The translations under genes and the position numbers were made by a program. The notes under the pieces are model-generated. The model searched no databases. It was not told the DNA's origin and saw nothing but the letters and a program-made list of their open reading frames with translations. A stretch of DNA of 64,000 bases from the NCBI RefSeq assembly GCF_051660745.1, contig NZ_JBOFQF010000028.1, positions 62,001-126,000 on the forward strand, read 5' to 3'. Shown one piece after another: positions 52,226 to 60,147 of this stretch. Origin of the DNA: Segniliparus sp051660745. GTDB lineage: Bacteria; Actinomycetota; Actinomycetes; Mycobacteriales; Mycobacteriaceae. Each line of letters opens with the position of its first letter. The first letter of the stretch is position 1.

Positions 52226-53548
52226 ATGGTGCTGACCTGGCGGGCCGGGCTCGCGATGGCGCTCGGCGCCCTCGCCGTGCTGTTGTCTCCGAGGCCGGAG
52301 GCCGTGTGCTACGGCGCGGTCGCGGTGGTCGTCTTCCTCGTGCTGGTGGACGTGGCGTTCGCGGGCAGCCCGAAGCGGCTCGGCCTCGTCCGCTCCGGCG
52401 ACGAGGTGTCCCGGCTCGGCGAGACGGCGCGGGTCCGGCTCGATGTGGAGAACCTCGGCAAGCGCACGGTCCGGGGAGCGCTGCGCGACGCGTGGGCCCC
52501 GAGCGCGGCCGCCCGCCCCTGGCAGCACCGCATCGCCCTGCCGCCAGGCGAGCGCGTGACCGTCGAGACGCTGCTCCGGCCGGTTCGGCGGGGCGAGCAG
52601 CATGCGGCGAAGACGACGGTCCGCTCGCTCGGCCCGCTCGGCTTCGCGGGCAGGCAGCGTTCCGTCGAGGTCCCGTGGCGGCTGCGCGCGTTGCCGCCAT
52701 TCCTCTCCCGCAAGCACCTGCCCGCACGGCTCATGCGACTGCGGGAGCTGGAAGGGCAGACGCTCTCGCTGCTGCGGGGCCAAGGCACCGAATTCGACTC
52801 TCTGCGCGAATACGTGGACGGGGACGACGTCCGCTCCATCGACTGGCGCGCCTCGGCCCGGCGCGGCGACGTCCTGGTGCGGACGTGGCGGCCGGAGCGG
52901 GACCAGCGCGTCCTCGTCGTCTTGGACTGCGGGCGCACCAGCGCGGGCCGGATCGGCGTCGACCCGCTGTCGTCCGACCCTGCGGGCTGGCCGAGGCTGG
53001 ACTGGTCGATGGACGCGGCGCTCCTGCTCTCGGCGCTGGCGAGCAAAGCGGGGGACAAGGTGAGCTTCCTGGCCTACGACCGCCAAGTCCGGGGCTGGGT
53101 CGGCTCCACGACGGCGGCCGGGCTGCTGCCTGCCATGGTCCAGGCCATGGCGCCGCTCGAACCCGCCCTGGTCGAGGCCGACGCCGAAGGGCTTGTCGAG
53201 ACCGTTTTGGCCAGATCGCGCAGGCGGAGCCTCGCCGTGCTGCTCACCGACCTTTCCCGGTCCGCGTTCGAGGAGAGCTGGCTCCCCGTGATGGGGCACC
53301 TCGCGCTGCGCCACCACGTGCTCGTTGCCGCCGTGGCCGATCCACGGCTCGCCGAGCTCGCGCAGGGACGCGGCGACGCGGAGCGGGTCTACCGCGCGGG
53401 AGCCGCCGAGCGGATGCGCGCCGACCGCGATTTCGTGGCGGGAGAGCTGCGGGCCATGGGCGTGGAAGTGCTCGACGAGCTGCCAGAGCGGCTCGCCCCG
53501 GCGCTCGCGGACAAATACATCGCGATGAAGGCGACCGGCAAGCTGTAG
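52226..53548 (+). CDS. DUF58-domain protein
   Basis: 440 residues. Two membrane segments at the N-terminus (GLAMALGALAVLLS and GAVAVVVFLVLVDVAFA), then the DUF58 signature FDSLREYVDGDDVRSIDWRASARRGDVLVRTW. The second half is a von Willebrand factor A-like fold with VLVVLDCGRTSAG and AVLLTDLSRSAFEESW (the latter a MIDAS-like position). Classic partner of MoxR; the pair is thought to assemble or insert a membrane complex. No operon partner follows. Confidence 0.92.
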   Translation: MVLTWRAGLAMALGALAVLLSPRPEAVCYGAVAVVVFLVLVDVAFAGSPKRLGLVRSGDEVSRLGETARVRLDVENLGKRTVRGALRDAWAPSAAARPWQHRIALPPGERVTVETLLRPVRRGEQHAAKTTVRSLGPLGFAGRQRSVEVPWRLRALPPFLSRKHLPARLMRLRELEGQTLSLLRGQGTEFDSLREYVDGDDVRSIDWRASARRGDVLVRTWRPERDQRVLVVLDCGRTSAGRIGVDPLSSDPAGWPRLDWSMDAALLLSALASKAGDKVSFLAYDRQVRGWVGSTTAAGLLPAMVQAMAPLEPALVEADAEGLVETVLARSRRRSLAVLLTDLSRSAFEESWLPVMGHLALRHHVLVAAVADPRLAELAQGRGDAERVYRAGAAERMRADRDFVAGELRAMGVEVLDELPERLAPALADKYIAMKATGKL

Positions 53549-53598
53549 CGCTTCTGCGAGGTCTCCGCTGGTCTGTGCAGCTGGTCTCTGCCGCGCGC

Positions 53599-53985
53599 TC
53601 AGCGCGGGGCCAGCGTCGGGCCGCCCTCGGGCACGAGGCCGTACGGGTACAGGGGCGCGGTGCCGCCGAGCACGTGGTAGACGGTCTCGTCGCGACGCTC
53701 CATGCAGAGTTCTTTGGCCCGCCTCGCCGCCCCTGTCGCGGCGACCACGGGCGGCCTGCCCGGGTGGTCGCGCGACGACATCCGAGGGTCCATGTACCCG
53801 AGGGCGTCGTACGCGAGGATCCGCTCCATCACGCCGACCTGGCCTTCCGCCTTGAGCGAGAGGAATTGCGCGCAGGTCGTTCCGACTTCTGCGGGCGGCG
53901 CGAGGGGATCGGGGTCTGCGGCCCCGGCGGGCGCTGCGAAGAGGCCCGCGCACGCCACGGCGGCGGAAGCCAAGAAAAGCCTCAC
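53599..53985 (-). CDS. Small secreted protein, possibly HdeA-like
   Basis: 128 residues from the second of two tandem GTG codons, because TACCAT (53992-53997 region, minus strand) is 6 nt from that one. Signal peptide cut near AGAADPDP. The mature part has a Cys in GTTCAQFLSLKAEGQVGVMERILAY and another in AKELCMERR, the spacing and helical look of HdeA-type periplasmic chaperones. The resemblance is weak. Convergent with the DUF58 gene. Confidence 0.55.
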   Translation of the reverse strand: MRLFLASAAVACAGLFAAPAGAADPDPLAPPAEVGTTCAQFLSLKAEGQVGVMERILAYDALGYMDPRMSSRDHPGRPPVVAATGAARRAKELCMERRDETVYHVLGGTAPLYPYGLVPEGGPTLAPR

Positions 53986-54042
53986 CACCTGATGGTACCG
54001 CGAAACGTGTCGGACGAGTGCTGTCTTCGGGGCCGGTCGCGC

Positions 54043-55035
54043 TCAGGCGGACGGCGCGTAGTCGGGCGCGTTCTCGAGGTCGCCGGTCTCGCCCGCGCGA
54101 GCCGCAGGCCTGCCGAGCGCGACCACATAGACGAGGAGCACCGACTCGGCGACGACGCCGATGCCGATCCTCGCCCAGGTCGGCAGCGGCGAGGGGGTGA
54201 CGAAGGCTTCGACTCCGCCGGAGACGAGGAGGACGAGCGCCGCGCCCATAGCGATCGCGATCATGGACCGGCCTTCTTCGGCGAGCGCTTGGACCCGCTG
54301 CCGCCTGCCCGGCGCGATCACGCTCCAGCCGAGCCGCATCCCGCCGCCCGCCGCGAGGAAGACTGCAGTGAGCTCCAACAACCCGTGCGGGAGGATCAGC
54401 CCGAAGAAAAGACCGCCCTTGTGGGCGTGGAACATGAGGCCGCCGCCGACTCCGACGTTGACCGCGTTCTGGAAGAGCACAAAGGGGATCGGGAGCCCGA
54501 GCAGCGCGGCCATGCCGAGGCATTGCGCGGCCACCCAGCTGTTGTTGAGCCAGACTTTTGTGGCGAACGCGCTCGCCTCGTGCTCGCTGTAGTAGTTCTC
54601 GAAATCGTGGTCGACGAGCTGCTGGATGTGCTCGGGCGGGGCGATCGCGGCCCGCGCGTTCGGATCGTGGTCGACCCACCAACCTGTCGCGGTGGCGACC
54701 ACGATGGTGAAGACGGCGGCTCCCAGCCACCACCACCGGGCGCGATAGGCGGCGACCGGGAAGACGACCGTCCAGAACCTGCCGAACTCTCGCCACGCGG
54801 GCGCGTGGGCCCCGGTGACCGCCGACCGGGCGCGGGCGACCAGCACAGAGAGCCTGCCGATCAGCGCCGGGTCCTCTGCGGCGGAACGGAGCATCGACAG
54901 ATGCGTGGCGGTGCGTTGGTAGAGGGAGACGAGCTCGTCCACCTCGTCCCCCCGGAGCGTCCGTCTGCGCTCCAGCAGAGATTCGAGCCTGCGCCAGTTT
55001 TCCCCGTGCACACTGGCGAACGCGTGAGAGTCCAC
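54043..55035 (-). CDS. SpoIIM/DUF95-family membrane protein
   Basis: 330 residues from GTG 55035; TATGCT (55047-55042) ends 6 nt before it. A cytoplasmic helical N-terminus (WRRLESLLERRRTLRGDEVDELVSLYQRTATHLS) is followed by six hydrophobic segments with ALLGLPIPFVLFQNAVNVGVGGGLMF and FFGLILPHGLLELTAVFLAAGGGMRLGW, the DUF95 core shared with sporulation protein M. In non-sporulating actinobacteria its role is unknown. Here it lies beside the MoxR/DUF58 cluster and is divergent from the RDD gene, an arrangement also known in mycobacteria. Confidence 0.9.
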   Translation of the reverse strand: MDSHAFASVHGENWRRLESLLERRRTLRGDEVDELVSLYQRTATHLSMLRSAAEDPALIGRLSVLVARARSAVTGAHAPAWREFGRFWTVVFPVAAYRARWWWLGAAVFTIVVATATGWWVDHDPNARAAIAPPEHIQQLVDHDFENYYSEHEASAFATKVWLNNSWVAAQCLGMAALLGLPIPFVLFQNAVNVGVGGGLMFHAHKGGLFFGLILPHGLLELTAVFLAAGGGMRLGWSVIAPGRRQRVQALAEEGRSMIAIAMGAALVLLVSGGVEAFVTPSPLPTWARIGIGVVAESVLLVYVVALGRPAARAGETGDLENAPDYAPSA

Positions 55036-55074
55036 ACGCAGAGCATAACGCCACCGCTCAGGTACAGTGCGACT

Positions 55075-55896
55075 ATGGCGGAACTGGTGACTGGGGACGC
55101 GGTTGTGCTCGACGTGCAACTGGCGCAGCTGCCGATGCGCGCGGTCGCGAAACTCATCGACGCCGCCCTCCAGCTCGCGGCGGCCGTTGTGCTGCTGTTC
55201 GTGTTCTGCTTTGGCGCTTTCGCGGCGGCGTCCGCGGGCAGCTTCGACAGCGCGTGGGTCTTCGCGATGACGCTCTTCTTGTATTTCATGGTCATCGTGG
55301 GCTATCCGGTGCTGCACGAGACTTTGAGCCGGGGCCGGACGTTCGGGAAGATGGCGACCGGCTTGCGGGTGGTGGCCGAGGACGGCGGCCCGATCCGGTT
55401 CCGCCAGGCGCTGATCCGGGGCTTGATGGCCGTGTTCGAGATCTACACGCTCGGCGCGGCCCCGGCGGTGATCAGCTCGTTGGTCTCGGCGAAGGGCAAA
55501 CGGATCGGCGACGTCTTCGCGGGGACGGTCGTGATCAACGAGCGGTCCGAGCTCGTTCCGCCCCCGCCGCCCATGCCGTGGGGCCTCGCGCCTTGGGCGA
55601 GCACGCTCTCGCTCGGCAGGCTCTCGCCGGAGCTCGCGCTGCTCGCCCAGCAGCACGTTCGGCGCTCTCGCAGCCTGCGCCCCCAAGTCTCGCGCGCCCT
55701 GGAGCAGCGGATCGCGGACGAGATCGCGGCTTCGATCTCCCCGCCGCCGCCCGCGAGCATGCCCGCGAGCACGCTCATCGTCGCTGTGCTCGCGGAGCGC
55801 CACCGGCGGGAGTGGCTGCGGTACACCAAGGACGCGGCCGGGCGGGACGAGTTGCGGGAGCGCAGGAAAAGGGCGCTGGAGCCGGTGGCAGGATGA
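55075..55896 (+). CDS. RDD-family membrane protein
   Basis: 273 residues from ATG 55075; TACAGT (55063-55068) ends 6 nt before it. The RDD domain includes MRAVAKLIDAALQLAAAVVLLF (here R-x-x-A-x-x-I-D), GYPVLHETLSRGRTFGKMATGLRVV and KGKRIGDVFAGTVVINER. A Pro-rich linker and a helical cytoplasmic tail of about 90 residues follow. RDD proteins are small membrane proteins, some linked to ion transport. The stop overlaps the next gene (ATGA). Confidence 0.88.
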   Translation: MAELVTGDAVVLDVQLAQLPMRAVAKLIDAALQLAAAVVLLFVFCFGAFAAASAGSFDSAWVFAMTLFLYFMVIVGYPVLHETLSRGRTFGKMATGLRVVAEDGGPIRFRQALIRGLMAVFEIYTLGAAPAVISSLVSAKGKRIGDVFAGTVVINERSELVPPPPPMPWGLAPWASTLSLGRLSPELALLAQQHVRRSRSLRPQVSRALEQRIADEIAASISPPPPASMPASTLIVAVLAERHRREWLRYTKDAAGRDELRERRKRALEPVAG

Positions 55897-57041
55897 CAGT
55901 CGTGAAGCCTGTGGTCGCACTCGTCGTCGCGTTGGGCCTCGTCGCCTGTTCGCCGCCTCCTGCCCGTGAGCGCGCGGGCGGGCCGTCCGGCCAACCCCCG
56001 CAGGTGGAGACCGTGTTCGAGTTCCACGGCTCGATGCCGACCGGGGTGACCGTCTCGAAGGGCGGGCGGATTTTCGTCAACTACCCGCGCTGGGGCGACG
56101 ACGTGCCGTTCTCCGTGGCCGAGCTCAAAGACGGCAAAGAGGTCCCGTATCCGGACCCCGAGGCCAACAAGCTCGACACGACGGACCCCGGGCGCCATTT
56201 CCTGAGCGTCCAGTCGGTCGTGGTGGACGCGAAGGACCGGTTGTGGGTGCTCGACCCCGCCGACGTCGCCGGGGCCCCGGTCCCCGAGGGCGGCCCCAAG
56301 CTTGTGCAGATCGACCTCGCCACTGATCGGATCGTCCGCACCATCGTGTTCCCCCCGGACGTGGCGGGTCCGCGCAGTTTCGTCAACGATGTGCGGTTCG
56401 ACCTGGCCAAAGGGCCGGAGGGGACCGCGTACATCACCGACACGAGCTTCACCGGGCCGAACGGGATCGTCGTGGTGGACCTCGCGACCGGACATGCCTT
56501 CCGCAGGCTGGACGACCACCCGAGCACGAAGCCGGAGCCGGGCTTCGACCCGGTGGTGGAGGGCAAGCCGCTGCTCAATGCGGGGAAGCTGCCGACTGCG
56601 GGCTCGGACGGGATCGCGCTCAGCCCGGACGGGGCCCGCCTGTACTACTGCTCGCTGATCGGGCGAGAGCTGTGGTCGGTGGACGCCGGGACGCTCGCCG
56701 ACCCCTCGAAATCCGAGGCCGACGTCGAGGCGACCCTCCGCGACGAGGGGCTGAAAGGCGTCTCGGACGGGTTGGAGACGGACAGCCTCGGGCGGGTGTA
56801 CGGCGGCGACCTCGAACACAATTCGATCGTCCGGCGCGACCAGGACGGCGTGTGGCGCGCCTTGGTCCATGACGACCGTATGGTGTGGCCGGACACGCTC
56901 TCGATCGGCTACGACGGCAAGCTCTACGTCACCGCGAACCAGCTGGACCGGCAAGCCTCGTTCCAGAACGGGGCCGACCGGCGGCAGAAGCCCTACCTGC
57001 TCCTGCGCGTCCCGATCGGAGCGGGCCCGGCGCGAAGGTGA
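55893..57041 (+). CDS. Lipoprotein of the yellow / major royal jelly protein family
   Basis: 382 residues. Lipobox LVACS with Cys19. The rest is a six-bladed propeller of the MRJP/yellow type: FHGSMPTGVTVSKGGRIFVNYPRWGDDVPFSVAEL at the start, LWVLDPADVAG, NDVRFDLAKGPEGTAYITDTS, GSDGIALSPDGARLYYCSLIGREL and MVWPDTLSIGYDGKLYVTANQL. Bacterial members are often labelled dopachrome tautomerase-related without biochemical proof. It follows the RDD gene with ATGA overlap. Confidence 0.88.
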   Translation: MTVVKPVVALVVALGLVACSPPPARERAGGPSGQPPQVETVFEFHGSMPTGVTVSKGGRIFVNYPRWGDDVPFSVAELKDGKEVPYPDPEANKLDTTDPGRHFLSVQSVVVDAKDRLWVLDPADVAGAPVPEGGPKLVQIDLATDRIVRTIVFPPDVAGPRSFVNDVRFDLAKGPEGTAYITDTSFTGPNGIVVVDLATGHAFRRLDDHPSTKPEPGFDPVVEGKPLLNAGKLPTAGSDGIALSPDGARLYYCSLIGRELWSVDAGTLADPSKSEADVEATLRDEGLKGVSDGLETDSLGRVYGGDLEHNSIVRRDQDGVWRALVHDDRMVWPDTLSIGYDGKLYVTANQLDRQASFQNGADRRQKPYLLLRVPIGAGPARR

Positions 57042-57097
57042 CGGAGGCCGCCCGCGCGCTCTCGGCGCGGCGGGGCAGAGCCATGCAGAATGGACGC

Positions 57098-58405
57098 ATG
57101 CAGCAGCGCGACCGCCGGAGGCTCGTCGGCCTTGGCGCGGCAGGCGCGGTGGCCGTGGCGCTCGTCGCGGCGCTCGTCCTGTGGTCGGGGCCGAAAAGGG
57201 AGGTCCTCCCGCCGCCCGCGATCCCTGGCCTGCCCGGAACCCCGCCGCTCGGCTGGAACTCGTGGAACGCGTACGGCTGCGATGTGGACGAGGCCAAGGT
57301 CCGCCACGCGGCGGACGTCCTGGCCTCGTCCGGGATGCGCGACGCGGGATACCGCTACGTCGTCGTCGACGACTGCTGGTTCGCCCCGGAGCGGGACGCG
57401 TCGGGGCGGCTGCGGGCGGACCCGGCGAGATTCCCGAGCGGGATGCGCGCCCTCGCGGACGACGTGCACGCGAAGGGCCTCGGGTTCGGCCTCTACACCG
57501 GGGCCAGCTTCCAAACCTGCGCGCAAATGCTCGGCGCCTATCCCGGCTCGACGGGCAGCCGGGGCCACGAGCGCCAAGACGCGCAGACCTTCGCCGAGTG
57601 GGGAGTGGACTTCCTCAAGGACGACTGGTGCGGCCCGGTCGCGGGCGCGGACGAGGTGGTGGGCGTGTTCGCCGCGATGCGCGACGCGCTGCGAGCCACC
57701 GGCAGGCCGATCCTCTACAGCATCAACCCCAACAGCGGCAGCGGGCTGCGGCCTGCCGATTTGCGGCAGTTCGCAGGCGTCGCGACGATGACCCGGACCA
57801 GCAGCGACGTCATTCCGGTCTGGCATGCGCTCGGCGGGGCGGCGGGCATGCTGGGGGTGCGCGACGCCGTGGACCTCTCCGCCGAGGGGGCGTCGACATG
57901 CGTCACGCGGCCGGGCTCCTTCTGCGACAACGACATGCTCGTCATCGGCTCGGCCCCGGTTGTCGTCGACGGGGCGGCGACTCCGCCGCTCACCGCCGAG
58001 GAGGAGCGCACGCAGTTCGCCATGTGGGCCATGTGGGCCGCGCCGCTCATGCTGGGCGACGAGCTGGAGGCCGTGTCGCCGCAGACGCTGGCGATGTTGA
58101 CCAACCCGGGGGTCTTGGCGATCGACCAAGATCCGCTGGTTCGTCCCGCGACCGCCGTGCCCGGCAGCGGCGGCTCGTTGTGGACCCGGCAACTGGCCGA
58201 CGGGTCGACCGCGATCGCGATGGTCAACCGCGACGACGTCCCCCGGCTCATCTCCACCGGCCTCACCGGCCTCGGGCTGCCGTCCTCGCCCCAGTACGAG
58301 GTGTCCGACGTGTTCGCCGGGACGGGCAAAAGGCAGAATGTCCAGCTGCGCATGCGGGTCGCCCCCCACGACACGGTGCTGCTGCGAGCGCGCGCGGTAA
58401 GCTGA
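57098..58405 (+). CDS. GH27 alpha-galactosidase-like glycosidase
   Basis: 435 residues from ATG 57098 (CAGAAT ends 6 nt before it; ATG 57083 is an alternative). A signal anchor (LVGLGAAGAVAVALVAALVLW) precedes the GH27 barrel: PPLGWNSWNAYGCDVDE, GYRYVVVDDCWFAPERD, WGVDFLKDDWC with the nucleophile Asp at about 176, and CDNDMLVIGS. A beta-sandwich C-terminal domain follows. It would cleave alpha-linked galactose or a related sugar outside the cytoplasm. Confidence 0.88.
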   Translation: MQQRDRRRLVGLGAAGAVAVALVAALVLWSGPKREVLPPPAIPGLPGTPPLGWNSWNAYGCDVDEAKVRHAADVLASSGMRDAGYRYVVVDDCWFAPERDASGRLRADPARFPSGMRALADDVHAKGLGFGLYTGASFQTCAQMLGAYPGSTGSRGHERQDAQTFAEWGVDFLKDDWCGPVAGADEVVGVFAAMRDALRATGRPILYSINPNSGSGLRPADLRQFAGVATMTRTSSDVIPVWHALGGAAGMLGVRDAVDLSAEGASTCVTRPGSFCDNDMLVIGSAPVVVDGAATPPLTAEEERTQFAMWAMWAAPLMLGDELEAVSPQTLAMLTNPGVLAIDQDPLVRPATAVPGSGGSLWTRQLADGSTAIAMVNRDDVPRLISTGLTGLGLPSSPQYEVSDVFAGTGKRQNVQLRMRVAPHDTVLLRARAVS

Positions 58406-58409
58406 CGCG

Positions 58410-59354
58410 GTGCGGCACTGGCGCGGTATCGAAGACATCACCCCGGACTGGGGGCGGTGCGTGGCGACCATCGGAACCTTCGACGGCGTGCACCGGGGCC
58501 ACGTCGAGCTTGTCCGGCGCACGGTGAACGAGGCCCGCAAGCGCCGCCTGCCCTCGGCGCTGGTCACCTTCGACCCGCATCCAGCCCAAGTGATCCGGGC
58601 GGGCGACCACCCGGCGCAGCTGACCACGCTCACCAGGAGGGCGGAGCTAGTGGGGCAGCTGGGCATCGACGTCTTCTGCGTCGTCCCGTTCACCAGGGAG
58701 CTCGCCAAGCAGCCCGCGGAGGAATTCGTGCACGAGTTCCTCGTGAGCAAACTGCATGTGGCGAAGGTGCTGGTGGGGGAGAACTTCACGTTCGGCTACA
58801 AGGCGGCGGGCAATATCGACATGCTTGTGGACCTCGGCAGGCGGTTCGGTTTCGAGGCGGAAGCGGTGCGGCTCTACGCCGAGCACGCCGTCACCGTCTC
58901 CTCGACGTACATCCGCTCCGTCGTCGCGGCTGGCGACGTCTCGGCGGCCACCGAGGCGCTCGGCCGGCCGCACCGAGTGGAGGGCGTGGTCGTGCACGGG
59001 GACGGACGAGGCCGCGAACTCGGCTTTCCGACCGCGAACGTCGCCCCGCCGATGTACTCGGCGATCCCGGCAGACGGCGTGTACGCGGCGTGGTTCTCGA
59101 TCTTGAGCCCGGGCGGGCGCGGTGCGCTCGGGCGCGTCCCCGCGGCGGTGTCGGTGGGGACGAACCCGACGTTCTCCGGCAGGGAGCGGACGGTCGAGGC
59201 GTACGTCTTGGACAAGGACGTCGACCTCTACGGCCAGTACGTCGCCGTGGATTTCGTGCGCAGGCTGCGCGACATGTGCGCGTTCAAGTCCCGCGAAGAG
59301 CTGGTGGACGCCATCGCGAAGGACGTGGCGGACACCCGCGAAGTCCTGCAGTAG
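58410..59354 (+). CDS. ribF: Bifunctional riboflavin kinase / FAD synthetase
   Basis: 314 residues from GTG 58410; TAAGCT (58398-58403) ends 6 nt before it. The nucleotidyl-transferase domain has GTFDGVHRGHVELVRR, FDPHPAQVI and VGENFTFGYKAAGN; the kinase domain has HGDGRGRELGFPTANV, DGVYAAWF and NPTFSGRERTVEAYVL. It makes FMN and then FAD. Upstream of rpsO and pnp in a gene order common in actinobacteria. Confidence 0.96.
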   Translation: MRHWRGIEDITPDWGRCVATIGTFDGVHRGHVELVRRTVNEARKRRLPSALVTFDPHPAQVIRAGDHPAQLTTLTRRAELVGQLGIDVFCVVPFTRELAKQPAEEFVHEFLVSKLHVAKVLVGENFTFGYKAAGNIDMLVDLGRRFGFEAEAVRLYAEHAVTVSSTYIRSVVAAGDVSAATEALGRPHRVEGVVVHGDGRGRELGFPTANVAPPMYSAIPADGVYAAWFSILSPGGRGALGRVPAAVSVGTNPTFSGRERTVEAYVLDKDVDLYGQYVAVDFVRRLRDMCAFKSREELVDAIAKDVADTREVLQ

Positions 59355-59358
59355 CGAT

Positions 59359-59387
59359 TTCGCGTTCCGCGTCCGCGCTGCTAGAAT
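59359..59387 (+). promoter_or_regulatory. Candidate rpsO promoter
   Basis: TTCGCG (59359-59364), 17 nt, TAGAAT (59382-59387). The predicted RNA start falls at the foot of the stem at 59392-59428. Confidence 0.5.
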
Positions 59388-59391
59388 CGCC

Positions 59392-59428
59392 CGTCGGCGC
59401 TTCTGCGGCCCGCAGCGGTGCGCCGACG
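59392..59428 (+). promoter_or_regulatory. Stem at the 5' end of the rpsO transcript
   Basis: CGTCGGCGC (59392-59400) pairs exactly with 59420-59428, enclosing an inner hairpin CTGCG/CGCAG (59403-59415). The stem lies 69 nt before the rpsO start codon. S15 autoregulates by binding structured leaders in other bacteria, so this is a candidate site. Confidence 0.5.
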
Positions 59429-59497
59429 GAGCGAAGTCGAGTTTTCGAGTTCGCGCCGATGAATGACATGCGGAGCTGAAACAAAAGGAGCACCCTC

Positions 59498-59767
59498 ATG
59501 GCGTTGACCGCCGAGGCGAAGAAAGCCATCCTGGCCGAGCACGGCCTGCACGAGAGCGACACCGGATCCCCGGAGGCGCAGATCGCCCTCCTGAGCCGTC
59601 GCATCTCCGAGCTCACCGAGCACCTCAAAGAGCACAAGCACGACCACCACTCCCGTCGTGGCCTCCTGCTTCTGGTCGGCCAGCGCCGCCGCCTGCTCAA
59701 GTACCTGACCCGGGTGGACATCAACCGGTACCGGACTATTATCGCGAAGCTCGGCATCCGCCGCTGA
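59498..59767 (+). CDS. rpsO: 30S ribosomal protein S15
   Basis: 89 residues, the standard length. MALTAEAKKAILAEHGLHESDTGSPEAQIALLSRRI, then HKHDHHSRRGLLLLVGQRRRLLKYL, the 16S rRNA-binding part. Ribosome site AAAAGGAG before the ATG. A leader stem lies upstream and a dispersed repeat plus terminator lie downstream. Confidence 0.99.
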   Translation: MALTAEAKKAILAEHGLHESDTGSPEAQIALLSRRISELTEHLKEHKHDHHSRRGLLLLVGQRRRLLKYLTRVDINRYRTIIAKLGIRR

Positions 59768-59893
59768 TTCCCGAAACCCGGCTGGCGATCTCCGGCGTTG
59801 TCGGAGGCTCGTGTACAAGGCTCGTTCCTCGCTATTTCCCGTACACGTCGACTCCTTCCGCCTTGGATCTCATCCAGCCGGATCTCCGGGAAT
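59768..59893 (+). repeat. Dispersed structured repeat, copy 2
   Basis: Partner of 26348-26473, again beginning at the stop codon of the upstream gene. The best part is 59784-59876. The stem is CGTGTAC / GTACACG here and CGTGTGC / GCACACG in copy 1, a paired change that keeps the helix. The element lies inside the rpsO 3' region, before the terminator. Confidence 0.75.
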
Positions 59894-59912
59894 GAGCTTC
59901 GTCGCACGCTGG

Positions 59913-59940
59913 AAAAGGCAGGCCACATGGCCTGCCTTTT
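59913..59940 (+). terminator. rpsO terminator
   Basis: AAAAGGCAGGCC, loop ACAT, GGCCTGCCTTTT: a 12-bp perfect stem ending in Ts. The rest of the gap to pnp (59941-60147) holds a weak TACCCT box near 59973 and no other structure I can support; an open frame there looks random. Confidence 0.85.
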
Positions 59941-60147
59941 CTGCTTTGTCGCGCTCCAGTGCTACCCTCTACCTGGCAGCAGCCTTCGGCGTGCACAGGT
60001 TTTCCTGCGGTCCTCGGTGGTGGCTTCCGCAGACTCGACGTTTGCGGTGGCTTCGATCGATGACCGTACGTGTGGGAGACACTTCGGTGCCGCTGACGAT
60101 GCTCAGCCATGCCTTGAACATTCCTAATTGAGAGGAACACTCCCGCA

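Noticed and set aside
52076..55054. Open frame of about 990 codons on the minus strand across DUF58 and the SpoIIM region
   Set aside because: Runs antisense to DUF58 and out of phase with SpoIIM; composition is that of a GC-driven shadow frame.
59811..60131. Possible small gene between rpsO and pnp
   Set aside because: It starts inside the dispersed repeat, runs through the rpsO terminator, and its composition (many Arg, Trp, Ser) does not look coding.
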